Assembly: GCA_033557465.1 (NCBI GenBank)
Contig: CM066033.1
Coordinates: forward strand, 1,244,603,523-1,244,667,522
DNA from: Ichthyophis bannanicus
Lineage: Eukaryota > Chordata > Amphibia > Gymnophiona > Ichthyophiidae
DNA length: 64,000 bases
Direction of reading: 5' to 3'
Part shown: one piece after another, positions 21,759 through 32,897 of the stretch
Layout: each line of letters opens with the position of its first letter
Numbering within the stretch: the first letter of the stretch is position 1
The notes under the pieces: generated by a model
Databases searched by the model: none
Seen by the model: only the letters and a program-made list of their open reading frames with translations
What the model was told of the DNA's origin: nothing
Made by a program: the position numbers and the translations under genes

Positions 21759-23385
21759 GGGGAGGTGAGATCCAAGATGGCGACCGTGTATGGACGCTCT
21801 CCGGCTGCCGGCTGGTGATTTGGACTCTGTCCTTAAGTTTATTGCCTTTTTTGCTGAATTTCTTACCTTTTGTGATGGGGAAAAGGAAGGGGAAAGTCAA
21901 ATGTCCTGAAGTTGATCTTCCGCCTAAGCAGTAACCCATAACCAAGTTTGTCGCCGTCGGAGCTGGGGTTAGTGTCGGAGCTGACTTGAAGGCGGTCCTT
22001 TCGACCTCAGACCTGAGTCTGAGCCCTGAGCAGCCTGTTCCACCAGATGAGCCTCTCTTGCTTTCCGCTGGACAGGCTTCCCGGCTGCAGTCACACCCAG
22101 ATGAAGCGGTTTCTGTTTTGCTGTCTTCGGGGGTAATGCCGAGCACAGGGTCACTGCTGAACGCTCCTGGAGGAGCCGGGGAAGCTACCCTGATTGCTTT
22201 GGGTTGGAGCGCTGGAGAGGCGGTTCCCTCAACGTCCACTGCGGAGATTCCATGTTGCCCGGGGGCTACAGGGAACCCTGGAACTCCACCCAGCAGTAGT
22301 ACCCTTGTGAAACCAGCGGTGGTAACTTTGGATTCTATCTGGACTGCTATAGCCTAATTGGAGCATTCTGTCTCTAGTCTGTTCCACTAAGTTCAAATGA
22401 TTACTCAAGACCTTCAGACAAGATTGGATCGACAAGACCAAGTCAGTAGAGACTCTGCTCAAACCGTAGAATCTTTGTCCTCTCAAGTGACTACCTTACA
22501 AACACAGTGCTCCACCTTTATTAAGGATAGCGCTGTATTCCATGTTAAGTTGGAAAAGTTGGAGAACTTTTCCAAGAGGTTACATTTACGTTTTGTTAAT
22601 TTTCCTGTATCCTCTGCTGTTTCTCCAGTTGAGTTATTTAAAAAGTATTTGTTGGAAGTTTTAGGGATGCCAGATAATGCCCTTCCACCTACTTCTAAGG
22701 TTTATTATTTGCCAATGAAGAAACTAGCTCTAGTAGTATTGCTCCTAATTAAGTGAGTGTTCAGAGGGATAGTTTTGACATCCTGAATTTGTCTCAAGTA
22801 CTGGAGTCCTCTACTGAAGAAATAACGAGTTGAGCAACTCTTTTGGTGGTGTTTGTGTTGGAGCTGGATCGGGTTTGGACTTTAAAAATGTTTTTCAGGA
22901 ATGCTGATAAATTGTTTTTTGGTGAAAAAGTCTGGGTTTTCCCAGATGTTTCCTATGTAACTCAAAAAAAGAGATTATTTTTGTCAATGTGCCCTGAGGT
23001 AGTCCTATTAGGTTTTTCCTATGTATTAAGATTTCCTTGTAAATGTGTTAAGTCTTCTTCATCCAGATTTATATTTTACGATCCAAAATTACAAACGTGG
23101 AGCCCTCTTAGATCGCCTTATCTTGGACACTTATTCAGATTTGTGTCACATGGTCGCGTTTTCCTAGGAATTATGTTTCTTTGATGCTGTGTTTGTAATC
23201 ACGGCCTCCTTTCTAGGATTCTCCCTCTCTATAAATTTTGGGCTTGCAGTGTTTAGGTGCACTTTTGTAATTGGTATGTTAGTTGATTTTCCTATGTAAC
23301 ATATTTCTTATTTGGCACCTTTCCATTTCTTTCAAGTATGTTATTGCTTGATGTATTGTTTAAAATTAGAAATAAAGAATTTAAA
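21759..23385 (+). mobile_element. HAL1-like, ORF1-only L1 derivative
   Basis: A 1.63-kb insertion with a GC-rich 5' leader (GAGATCCAAGATGGCGACCG), an ORF1 remnant, a short 3'UTR and an A-rich end. It is flanked by AAAAGGGACCCAGGA at 21744-21758 and 23386-23400. There is no ORF2. In structure it resembles the HAL1 elements known from mammals, which kept ORF1 and lost ORF2. The exact duplication shows it inserted in this shortened form. Confidence 0.85.
21874..23184 (+). pseudogene. L1 ORF1p remnant of the HAL1-like element
   Basis: RNA-binding chaperone of L1. Starts MGKRKGKVKCPEVDLPPKQ then stops. A Ser/Pro/Gly-rich stretch follows (21986-22357). A coiled coil leads into an RRM-like domain (LDRQDQVSRDSAQTVESLSS, LEKLENFSKRLHLRFVNFPV, VYYLPMKKL; 22397-22756). 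A C-terminal domain follows in a third frame (VWVFPDVSYVTQKKRLFL, VLRFPCKCV; 22843-23184). At least two frameshifts and two in-frame stops. Confidence 0.82.
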
Positions 23386-23555
23386 AAAAGGGACCCAGGA
23401 TAGCAATGCTTGACCCAATTCAAGCATTGTGGAACCTGTGTCTTTTGGGGAAACTGCTAGGTACTTATGACCTAGATTGGCCACTGTTGGAAACAGGATA
23501 CTGGGCTTGATGGACCTTGGTCTGACCCAGTATGGCATATCTTATGTTCTTAATC
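23386..23555 (+). repeat. CR1-like LINE 3' terminus
   Basis: Non-coding end of the LINE: GATTGGCCACTGTTGGAAAC, GGATACTGGGCTTGATGGAC and GGTCTGACCCAGTATGGC, ending TCTTATGTTCT. It completes the element begun at 15021; the junction with minus-strand L1 is at about 23556. Confidence 0.75.
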
Positions 23556-23846
23556 CAATTCAGGTAATTCCCCCCTATCCCCACTCCCTCCATCACCTGA
23601 AATAAAAGGGCCAGGATACACAATCAAAAGCTTTTTCAGCATCTATCACTAGGAGTAGAGCCTGCTCCCTTTCCTCCTCCCCTTTGCACATCACATTTAA
23701 TACTTTTCGTATAGTATTGGAAGTTTGACACCCCTGTACAAACCCGGACTGATTTTCATTGATTAATTTGGGCATATATGGTAATAACCTATTGGCCAAT
23801 ATTTTAGTAAATATTTTGACATCGGTGCCCAGTAGCGATATGGGCC
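23556..23846 (-). pseudogene. Tx1/L1-like ORF2 fragment: RT fingers and motif A
   Basis: Minus-strand reading gives RPISLLGTDVKIFTKILANR, INENQSGFVQGCQTSNTIRK, then motif A LLVIDAEKAFDCVSWPF, and WIKN at the lower edge. It is cut at 23847 by D3. The codons just upstream (GSY) are found at 36574, so D3 lies inside this LINE. Confidence 0.88.
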
Positions 23847-24003
23847 TATCTCCAGGAACAAGCAGGAATGTAGTCTTCACATATGGGTATCGTTGGCACC
23901 AACGAAGCCTACGCGGGAACGCTCCCCAGCATCTAATAGGAAAGCCTTTAGGAGCATCCTACTGTGCCTGCGTCGCTGCCGTCCCGCCTTTCCAACTCTC
24001 CCT
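23847..24003 (+). repeat. D3 left inverted terminal repeat
   Basis: TATCTCCAGGAACAAGCAGG onward, complement of 36388-36540. Confidence 0.85.
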
Positions 24004-24221
24004 CTTCGGTTTTTCGTTTTCCGCGGAGCCGACAGGCAGCAAACCCCCTCACCGCAGAAAATTTTCTTTTTGTGGTCGCGTCTGCCTTCACCGTCGATGC
24101 CTGTACCGGTACCACTGGTCTTTTCTTTGTTTTTTTCTAGAAAAAAGAATTATTTTTGGAGGGTCTGTCCCCTCTAGGTACCAGGCACCATTTTGGGCAC
24201 TAGGCCCTCTTTTCTTCTAAA

Positions 24222-25112
24222 ATGGAGAAACCATCTAGTGGTTTCAAAAAATGTTCAAAGTGTAGTGGTACCATTTCTGCTACCGACACCCATGACTGGT
24301 GTCTTAAATGTTTAGGTCCTGACCATTTATCATCGGAGTGTCCACTCTGTAGAAAGATGACCAAGAGAGGCCTGCAGAACAGAGCTGCAGAACTCGGCAC
24401 CCTCTTTGCCGCAGATGCGATGTCCGTTGCATCAACATCTTCCAGGGCTTCATCTTCCTCCCATGGTTCTCAGGTAACTAAACCCAGGTCTTCCAAGACC
24501 GGCCAGTCTTCAAAGGGTAGATCTCCTTTGAAGCATTGAGATGCTACTAGCGTTGCCCTCGAGGAAAACATACCGGCAAAACAGCCCCAGCCTCCAAAGC
24601 ATTAATAGGGCTCCAGAATGTTCCCGAAGCTTCCACATGGGGAGAACTCCTGGTACCATGTTCTGGTGTCGTCGTCTGTTCCACTGGTACTGACATCCAG
24701 GCATCAACAGGGGCTATGGATCAGCGCATCCTGGCCATCGAATGCAGTCTAGCAGCTCTCTTAGCAGCCTCTGTACCGCTAAGACCACTTCAGATGGTTC
24801 CGCAGTCATCGGTAACGATCGCACCTGCTTTAACCGATGTGCTTTCCCCCCCCCCATGCCGGCTCTTGAATCAATATCCGGTATCAAGGGCCTGGTATCG
24901 AGACAGTCTGATGTCGACTTTGATCGATACTGGCGTCAAGCAATGCAAGAGCACCCGGAGCGGAGATACTTCGAGTCTTCTGATTCCAAGGACTCCGCCG
25001 GTACTGGGGTGATTCTACCAGAGGATCTTTCTCCTCCTCAACGTAGGATGTCTCCTCCAGAGGACATGTCCTTTCAGGATTTCATATGTGATGTAGCCTG
25101 AGGACTTTCAAT
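24222..25112 (+). pseudogene. D3 gag, first part
   Basis: MEKPSSGFKKCSKCSGTISA, zinc-ribbon-like CSKC...CLKC, then HLSSECPLCRKMTKRGLQNR and SRASSSSHGSQVTKPRSS. The frame stops at about 24539 and shifts; the Ser-rich middle includes SSDSKDSAGTGVILPE. A stop follows FQDFICDVA near 25101. The L2 fragment begins shortly after. Confidence 0.85.
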
Positions 25113-26094
25113 CATGGCTTAAAGTAAAAGAAGCGGAGTTGCAATCTAAATCCTCAATTCGATATTTGGGAGTCACACTGGATCAACGCCTAGACATGAA
25201 AGCCCACATAGGAAACATAGTCAGATCAGTTTACTTCAAGATACGCTCACTTAGACACCTACGTTCCATGCTTGATCCAACTGATTTCCGGACAATCTTC
25301 CAGGCGTTTGGTTATACCCCATTTCGACTATGCCAACGTCATATTACAAGGTCTTCCCCAATCTACATTAAACCCGCTTCAGCTAGCCATGAACACGGCA
25401 GCAAGAGTCATCCATGGAGCCTCCAGGTACGACCACATTACGCCCCTGCTGATACAGTTGCATTGGCTTCCTATTCAAGCTAGAATAGTGTTCAAGACCT
25501 TGGTAATTACTTTTAAAGCTGTCAGTAATCTCACATCGGCATCCTTATCCTCACTTATCCATAGCACATCTCCAAATAGAGCAAGGAGATCCATGGCTAT
25601 AAACTCCCTCAAAATCCCGAGGGAACTTACTACTTGCACTAAATCGACAGCCAACAGAGCATTCAGTCTCAGTGCCCCAATATGCTGGAATGCACTACCC
25701 CCTGATATTCGGGCTATTAGGAGCCTGACACAGTTTAGGAAAGCCCTCAAATGCCACCTCTTCAACAAATACCTTATAGAACCCAATGGCGTCACCTAGA
25801 GCCCAATAACACCCACTGATACCAGTCCCAGATAAATCTAGGGTATATCAACAACTCACCAAGTGTGATATTCATTCCCATAGTGGGCTGGTTTCCCTAT
25901 GTATCTTCTGTATATATGATTCCATGTAGTATGTTTTGTAAATAGTTACCCCGGTTATCCAAGTTATTTATACCCTGTTACCTGTAAACTCATACGTGTT
26001 AAATGTACTGAGCATTTTGTTCCATGTGAACCGCGCTGATGCTGAATAGTGCGGTATATAAGAGACTGTAAATAAAAAATAAATAAATAAATAA
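25113..26094 (+). pseudogene. L2-like LINE 3' fragment inside D3 gag
   Basis: C-terminal RT-linked block: KEAELQSKSSIRYLGVTLDQ, KIRSLRHLRSMLDPTDFRTI, then in another frame LQLAMNTAARVIHGASRYDH and CWNALPPDIRAIRSLTQFRK. It ends with AACCGCGCTGATGCTGAATA-GTGCGG and an AAATAAATAAATAAATAAA tail. 5'-truncated, one frameshift. Confidence 0.88.
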
Positions 26095-26776
26095 ATGGTG
26101 ACCCCTGAGAAGGAACCGAGAGTAGAAGAATTAGAAATTCTTCATTACCTGGCAGCTCCTAAAGAGGTTGCTACCCTTCCCAGTCACAGAATCTTGCATG
26201 ACCTCATGCTAAGGATGTGGGAAGCTCCTTTAACGGTGTCTCCACACTCTCGGAGACTCGATACCATGTACCGAGTTCCACAATGCCCTGGTTTTCAGAA
26301 GACACAATTACCACACCATTCAATGGTAGTGGAATCGGCGATGCATAGCATCAAGAGTGCTAAAACACATTCTTCCAATCCTCCAGGCTGTGAAGTGAGG
26401 ACACTCGATGCCTTTGGGCGTCGATGCTTTCAATCCTCGATGCTATCAGCCAGGATCAGTTCTTACATTCTTTATATGGGAATGTTTCTTAAGGAGGTTA
26501 CAAGGGATCTAGAGCTCATGGCTCCACTTCTCCCTGGTGATAAAAGAACAGACTTCCTCACTCTGGTCAAACATGCCCAGAATGTGTCTAAGTTCATGAA
26601 TCATGCAACCTTTGATTGCCTTAAGTGCATTAGCAGAACCTCTGCTATTTCCATCGGTGCACGTCGCATTGCCTGGCTTCAGGCATCAGATTTAGAACAA
26701 TGGGTGCAAGATAAAACTAGGGAATATTCCTTGCACAGGAGAAAATCTCTTTGGCAAGGTTTGAAAAGACAAAGCT
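26095..26776 (+). pseudogene. D3 gag, conserved C-terminal domain
   Basis: A single open stretch of about 220 codons: RVEELEILHYLAAPKEVATL, LDTMYRVPQCPGFQKTQLPH, VESAMHSIKSAKTHSSNPPG, VKHAQNVSKFMNHATFDCLK, GARRIAWLQASDLEQWVQDK. It is cut by D4 just after the PCTGENLFGK-equivalent and resumes at 32435. Confidence 0.85.
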
Positions 26777-26941
26777 AATCTCCAGGAACAAGCAGGAATG
26801 TAGTCTTCACATATGGGTATCGTTGGTACCGACGAAGCCTGCGTGGGAACGCTCCCCAGCATCCAATTAGAAAGCTTTTGGGAGCATCCCACAGTGCATG
26901 TGTGCTGCCTTCCCGCCTTTCCCAACTGTCTCTCTCCAGTT
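26777..26941 (+). repeat. D4 left inverted terminal repeat
   Basis: AATCTCCAGGAACAAGCAGG onward, complementary to the right repeat at 32246-32405. Confidence 0.85.
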
Positions 26942-27174
26942 CTTCGTTTTCCGCGGAGCCAGCAGGTCATTTTTCCTGTCACCGCAGAAATTTATCATCT
27001 TTTTCATTCTTTTTTGTGGTAGCGTCTGCCTTCCTCGACGCTATACCGATACCGCCGGTTCTTTCTTTCTTAAAAAAAAAAAAAAATTGTAATTTTTTTT
27101 TCTGGACTTTCCAGCCTTTTTTCTGTTGGGTGCCACGCGCCATTTTGGGCACTAGGCTCAACTTTTCCTTCAGA

Positions 27175-29012
27175 ATGGAAAAACCCGCTTCGGGTTTTAA
27201 AAAATGTTCCAAGTGTGGCGGTACCATCTCCATCACCGATACTCACGAGTGGTGCTTTAAATGTTTAGGTCCTGACCACTCCATTTCGGAGTGTGTTGCC
27301 TGTGGGATGATGAAGAGAGGTCGGCAAAACCGAGCTGCTAAGTTTAGCACCCTTTTTCCCTCCGATGCATTGACGTCTTCCAGGGCTTCATCTTCCTCCC
27401 ATGGATCTCAAGTAACCAAACAAACTTAAATCTGGCCGGTCCTCAAAGGGTAGATCTCCTTCCAAGCATCGAGATACCTCTGGCTTTGCCCTTGAGGGAC
27501 TTGTACCGGCAAAATTGCCCCGGCGGGAGGCTTCGGCTTCCAAAGCACTATCGGGGCTCCAGGATGTTCTCGAGGCCTCAACCTCGGCAGAACTACTGGT
27601 CCATGCTCTGGGGTACCGGCCGCTTCGTCTGGTACTGATACCCAGGCATCGGCAGCGTCAATAGACCAGAGGTTCTTGGCTATTGAACGCAGTCTGGCGG
27701 CTTTGGTGCTTTCGGGACCGCTTCAGACGATTCAACCGGTATCGGCTCCTGCACCGGGCACCGGCACAGGTTCCAGCACCGGGCACCGGCACCAGTATCG
27801 ACATCAACGACTGCGTTACCGACACAGAGTCATGCTGTTTCCTCCGGTATCGACAGGCCGGTACTGGACCCCTCCCGACGTCAATTGGTACCGGTATCGT
27901 GCTTTGCAAGAGCACCCGGACAGGAGATATTTTGAATCCTCCGATGAGTCTGAGGATTCTGACAGCTCTGTCGGTACCGGTGTACTTCCCTCTGAGGAGC
28001 CTTCCTCGCCTAAACGTAGGATGTCTCCTCCAGAGGATATATCCTTTCAGGATTTCATCCGGGAGGTGGCTAGAGGTCTTTTCATCACAGTGGCTCCTGA
28101 AACAGAGCCCAGAGCCAGGGAATTGGAGATTTTACAATATCCTAAAGCTCCCAAGGAGGCAGCTACTTTGCCTATTCATGAGATCTTGCATGATCTCATG
28201 CTAAGAATGTGGGAAACACCTCTTACCACCTCTCCTCATTCTCGTAGGCTTGATACCATGTATCGAGTACCTCCTTGTCCTGAATTTCAAAAATCTGTTT
28301 CCACTACCATGGAATGGTGTGGTATCAGCTATGAGAAGGATCAAGAGTGCAAAAAGACATGCATCTAATCCACCAGGACTTGAATTTAGGACTCTTGATG
28401 CCTTTGGGCGTCAAACCTTCCAGGCCTCTATGCTTTCTGCCAGGATTAGTTCCTACATTTTATACATGGGAATGTTTCTTAAGGAGGTTACAGGAGATCT
28501 AGAGCTTATGAGCCCTCTCCTTCCTGATGATAAGAAGCAAGATTATCTTACACTTGTCAAACATGCCCAAGATGTTTCCAAGTTTGTTAATCGTGCAGCT
28601 TTTTGACTGCTTTGAGTGCATAAGCAGAACTTCTGCCATTGCCATAGGTGCTCGTAGGACTGCCTGGCTGCAGGCATCTGACTTAGAAATCTGGATACAG
28701 GACAAACTGGGGAATATCCCTTGCACAGGCAAAAATCTCTTTGGCAAAAATTGGCAAGAGAAAGCTAATGAGCTGGATGCTGATAACACCACTTTGGATA
28801 GACTATCCAAGGCTACAGCTGAACCTGCAAGGAGAAAATCCTACAAGAAGCCATTCTTTTCTAAAAAGAAGAGGTTTTACCCCTCCTATACCCAGCAGGG
28901 GCATTCTGCAGGTCAGTCTGCCCGAAAGGGACAGCAGCCACCAAAACAAAGAAAATCAGAGTCTGCTAAGCTTCAACCGGCCCAGCAGACACAGCCTCCA
29001 CAGGGGCTTTGA
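27175..29012 (+). pseudogene. D4 gag with frameshifts
   Basis: Structural protein of the element. MEKPASGFKKCSKCGGTISI, then WCFKCLGPDHSISECVACG: six cysteines in three CX2C pairs, a zinc-ribbon-like head rather than a retroviral CCHC knuckle. The Ser-rich middle carries short dipeptide runs (APGTGTGSSTGHRHQYRHQ). The C-terminal conserved domain is readable as LDTMYRVPPCPEFQK, ISYEKDQECKK after a shift, FRTLDAFGRQTFQASMLSAR, then RTAWLQASDLEIWIQDKLGN. The frame shifts near 27420, 28320 and 28600. It ends with a Lys-rich, Gln-rich tail (RKGQQPPKQRKSESAKLQPA). Confidence 0.88.
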
Positions 29013-30906
29013 CTCCCATCTAGAGAACCTGGCCTTCCTGGCCCTCAACGGGCTAGAGCCCTCCACCATTCCAGGAAGGTTGTGTCATTTTGCCCCCAGA
29101 TGGGAGCAGGTAACAGCAGAAGAATGGACACTCTCCATTGTAAAGGAGGGGTACAAGCTTCATTTCCTTAACATGCCCCCTCCTACAGTTGTAAGACAGT
29201 TCAATTCTCAGATTTCACTTGAAAATCAGTTGGGTCAAGAGGTCAATTTACTTTCTTGCCCACGGGGCAATAGAAGACGTACCCATTTCCCAACAGGGTA
29301 CAGGGTTTTATTCCCCCTATTTTCTTCTCCCAAAGAAAACAGGGGGACAGAAACTCATTTTAGACCTCAGAGAATTGAACAAATTCCTGTTCAAAGAGAA
29401 GTTCAAGATGATTTCTCTAGGAACTCTTCTGCCATACCTTCAGAGTCAGGATTGGCTTTGTTCTCTAGATATCAAGGATGCGTGCACCCATGTTCTCATC
29501 CATCCAACTCACCGAAGATTCCTTCAGTTTCTATTTCAGGGGAAGCACTACCAGTACAGGGTTCTTCCTTTTGGCCTGGCCTCAGCACCAAGGGTGTTTA
29601 CAAAATGCATGGCTGTAGTGGCAGCATTTCTTCGCACTCTAGGAATATTCGTCTTCCCCTACTTAGACGACTGGCTCATTCGAGCCCCGTCAGATGCCAG
29701 AATTTCCCTATCTTGCACAATGCGTACACTTCAGTATTTGGGCCTGGTCATAAACATCCCAAAATCCAACCTAACTCCCACTCAATCTCTAGAGTTTATA
29801 GGAGCTATGCTGGATACCAGGAAAGCAAGGGCCTATCTTCCACAGCCCCGCTGCCTTCGCATTGTGCAGTTAGGTTCCCAAGCAGTATTAAAAACTCATT
29901 TCACTGCTCGGAAAATGTTACAATTGCTAGGCCACATGGCATCTACCGTGCATATGGTTCCCTATGCTCGCCTCCATATGAGAGCAGCCCAATGGACTCT
30001 ATCCACTCAGTGGACTCAAGCATCAGGCTGCCTGTCAGACAAAATAGCAAACTCAAGTCGCCTTATTTTGTCCCTACAATGGTGGCAGTCAACCCAAAAC
30101 CTGTTGGTGGGGTCCCCTTTCCAACAGCCCCCACCCCAGGCCACTCTAACAGACGCCTCACAGATGGGTTGGGGAGCTCACCTGCAAGATCTCTCTACCC
30201 AAGGCACCTGGACTCCACAGGAGACCCATCTACACATCAATCTCTTGGAAGTCAGAGCAATCTTCCTTGCTCTTCGAGTGTTCCACACCCAGCTGAGCTA
30301 CAAGACAGTCCTAATTCAGACGGACAATCAAGTAGCTATGTTCTATCTGAACAAGCATGGAGGAACAGGCTCTCTGTCGCTTTGCAATGAAGCTTTGTGA
30401 CTATGAAGCCTCTCCTTGCAGTGTATCTGCCAGGCATTCAAAACTCATGGGCAGACAGACTCAGTCGAGTTCTGCTTCCACATGAGTGGTCTCTTCATGC
30501 AGACCAGGTAGCAAAAACCTTTCAAATTTGGGGAACTCCGGACATAGACCTCTTTGCAAGTCCGTTGAATGCCAAACTTCCCCGATTCTGTTCCAGAATT
30601 CCGGCTCAGGGTTCTCAAGCCAGGGATGCTTTCCTCCTCCATTGGGGTCAGGACTTCCTATATGCCTTTCCACCCATTCCCCTAATTCCCAAAACCCTAT
30701 TCAAGCTTCAGAGAGACAGAGGCCATATGATTCTCATAGCTCCACATTGGCCACGACAGGTGTGGTACCCTCTGCTCCTATATCTCTCTAAAGCTCCATC
30801 TCTGGAGTTAGGATCTGCTCCATATCTCCTGTCTCAGGAGGACGAGATGTTGTGGCATCCCGATCCCCACTCCCTGCATCTCAGGGCCTGGTTGCTGAGA
30901 GCCTAG
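29013..30906 (+). pseudogene. D4 RT/RNase H and methyltransferase-position region
   Basis: A 393-codon open stretch (29219-30400) holds RT and most of RNase H: GTGFYSPYFLLPKKTGG, motif A CSLDIKDACTHVLI, GKHYQYRVLPFGLASAPRVF, motif C FPYLDDWLIRAPS, SLEFIGAMLDTRKA. RNase H acids follow in LTDASQMGWGAHL, HINLLEVRAI and QTDNQVAMFYLNK. It then stops because about 20-25 bases found in D8 (LWSF...HLLAVYLPG) are missing. The next frame (30397-30906) gives VYLPGIQNSWADRLSRVLLP, PDIDLFASPLNAKLPRFCSR, FPPIPLIPKTLFKLQRDRGH and PHWPRQVWYPLLLYL, the region between RNase H and YR where other DIRS elements have a methyltransferase. RT motifs are all present; the enzyme as a whole is not intact. Confidence 0.9.
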
Positions 30907-31927
30907 ACGTTCATGGTCTTAACCTGTCTCAACAAGTAAAGGATATCCTTTATGCTTCTAGGAAGCCTTCCACAAGATGCTCTTATGCTTTCAAGTGGAA
31001 AAGGTTTTCCATATGGTGTTCGCAGAGGGGTCTTGACCCCCTGGCGATACCTTTGGAATCATTATTGGAGTATCTCCTTCATTTATCTAATGCAGGGCTT
31101 AAGACGAACTCAGTAAAAGTCCATTTAAGTGCTATTTCAGTTTCTTTCAAGCCTTTAAATGGAGAACTTCATCCTCTCATAACGAGATTTATGAGGGGCC
31201 TCCTTCTAACTAAGCCTCCTATTAGGACACCACCGGTGGCATGGGACCTAAATGTGGTTCTTGTACAGCTCATGAAGCTGCCTTTTGAACCTCTACCTCC
31301 TTGAAATTCCTTTTCTGGAAAGTTGTCTTTCTCATTGCAATCACATCAGCACGTCGCATTAGTGAGATGCAAGCATTAGTTGCTGATCCTCCTTATACGA
31401 GGTTCCATCATGATAAGGTAGCCCTTAGGACTCATCCACACTTTATGCCAAAGGTGGTCTCACCTTTTCATTTAAACCAAGCAGTTTACCTGCCTGTATT
31501 TTTTCCAAGGCCTCATGCTTCAAATGCAGAAAGGAATCTTCATACTTTGGACTGTAAAATAGCACTTGCTTTTTACTTACAAAGGACACAGCAACATAAA
31601 AAGTCCTCTCAACTCTTTGTTGCTTTTGATTCTTCTTATTTGGGACTTCCATTCTCCAAGAGAACATTGTCCAATTGGATTGCACAGTGTATTTCTTTTA
31701 CCTATCAGAGTAAAAACCTTTCTCTAGAAGGCCATGTCACAGCTCACAATGTGAGAGCCATGGCAACCTCAATGGCTCATCTACAGTCTGTGTCTATTGA
31801 CGACATCTGTCGAGCAGCTACTTGGGCTTCGGTTCATACCTTCACAGCCCATTACTGCTTAGACAAGGACTCCTGCCGGGATGCCTTGTTTGGTCAGGCT
31901 GTTCTACGACACCTGTTCCATACTTAA
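30852..31927 (+). pseudogene. D4 tyrosine recombinase, one frameshift
   Basis: Frame 30852-31304 gives the N-terminal DNA-binding part (LSQQVKDILYASRKPSTRCS, EYLLHLSNAGLKTNSVKVHL, MRGLLLTKPPIRTPPVAWDL). After a one-base shift at PFEPLPP (about 31301) the catalytic part runs unbroken to the stop: SARRISEMQALV, FHHDKVALRTHPHFMPK, LEGHVTAHNVRAMATSMAHL, AATWASVHTFTAHYCLDKD, ending FGQAVLRHLFHT. Arg, Lys, HxxR, Trp and Tyr positions are all kept. The start overlaps the end of the upstream frame by about 55 bases. Confidence 0.92.
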
Positions 31928-32044
31928 TCAACTCCTACCCACCATTCCCGGTAGGATGCCAGAGATCCATGGGGGGAAGTGGAGCCCTTTCACAGGAGCA
32001 CACATCGTCTGGAGTCTCTCCCTGACATCTGTAGCTGGGGAGTC

Positions 32045-32144
32045 CCCCATATGTGAAGACTACATTCCTGCTTGTTCCTGGAGATAGAATAGTTACTTAC
32101 CTGTAACAGGTGATTTCCGGGAACAGCAGGAATTTAGTCTTCAC
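32045..32144 (+). repeat. D4 ICR
   Basis: CCCCATATGTGAAGACTACA through GGAGATA, then GAATAGTTACTTACCTG to TTTAGTCTTCAC; complementary to the two outer edges of the element. Confidence 0.85.
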
Positions 32145-32190
32145 AATCCACCCACCTCCCTTAGGAGTTGTATCTCTCTTTTCTTTTCTT

Positions 32191-32223
<33 letters not shown>

Positions 32224-32245
32224 TTGTCTCAGCTCTTGAAAACGC

Positions 32246-32434
32246 AACTGGAGAGAGGCAGTTGGGAAAGGCGGGAAGGCAGCACGCAGGCGCCATGGGA
32301 TGCTCCCAAAAGCTTTCTAATTGGACGCTGGGGAGCGTTCCTTCGCAGCCTTCGTCGGTACTGACGATACCCATATGTGAAGACTAAATTCCTGCTGTTC
32401 CTGGAGATCACCTGTTACAGGTGAGTAACTATGC
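32246..32434 (+). repeat. D4 right inverted terminal repeat
   Basis: Complement of 26777-26941 plus the terminal palindrome TCACCTGTTACAGGTGA and end GTAACTATGC. D3 gag resumes at TATCAGCTTGAG. Confidence 0.85.
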
Positions 32435-32702
32435 TATCAGCTTGAGTCTGAAAATACCACCTTGAACAGATTATCAAGGGCTACAGCCAACCCAGCAAAG
32501 AAAAAGGCAATTAAGAAACCCTTTCAACTAGAAAAAGAAATTCTACCCATCTTACACCCAGGTTGTCCACTGTCCAGTTCATGCTCCCCAGAGTCGAGTT
32601 CATGCCCCCCAGAAGTGGCAACAGCAACCCAGACAACAAAGGAAGGCCCAAGTCCCCAGAGCTCAACCATCTCAGCAGACACACCCTCCTCAGGGGCTTT
32701 GA
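32435..32702 (+). pseudogene. D3 gag, last part
   Basis: Lys-rich tail of Gag: TTLNRLSRATANPAKKKAIKKP in the frame continued from before D4, then a frame change and Pro/Gln-rich end (PPRSGNSNPDNKGRPK). It ends at GGGCTTTGA, as in D2 and D4. Confidence 0.8.
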
Positions 32703-32722
32703 TGACTTCCTAGAGAGCTTAG

Positions 32723-32897
32723 TGGCTTGTTTACAAAGCCGCGGTAGTGGTTTCCGATCGTTATCAGAGCCGCGGCCTCATTGATTTTGGATTTCGGCCC
32801 CATTGATTATCGGAGCCGCGGCCCCCAATTGATTTCAATGGGGCCACGGCTCTGATAACGATCGGAAACCGCTACCGCGGCTTTGTAAACAAGCCCC
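32723..32897. mobile_element. Foldback MITE in D3, 4-bp TTAG duplication
   Basis: A 175-bp palindromic unit: GGCTTGTTTACAAAGCCGCG at the left pairs with CGCGGCTTTGTAAACAAGCC at the right, with complementarity continuing through GGTTTCCGATCGTTATCAGA. It is flanked by TTAG at 32719-32722 and 32898-32901. No coding capacity. I do not recognise the superfamily; TTA-type duplications fit a few DNA transposon groups. Confidence 0.8.

Larger units (their letters stand above)
26777..32434 (+). mobile_element. DIRS element D4, youngest-looking autonomous-type copy
   Basis: Complete element of 5.66 kb nested in D3 gag. Left repeat 26777-26941, gag 27175-29012, RT/RNase H region 29013-30906, YR 30852-31927, ICR 32045-32144, right repeat 32246-32434. 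It keeps all catalytic motifs but has gag frameshifts, a small deletion at the end of RNase H and one frameshift in YR. It has no inserted repeats, fitting a younger age than D2, D3 or D8. Confidence 0.92.

Noticed and set aside
23341..23560. Considered a tRNA-derived SINE at the end of the HAL1-like element
   Set aside because: The exact duplication at 21744 and 23386 shows 23386-23555 is the CR1-like 3' end that HAL1 interrupted, not a separate SINE.
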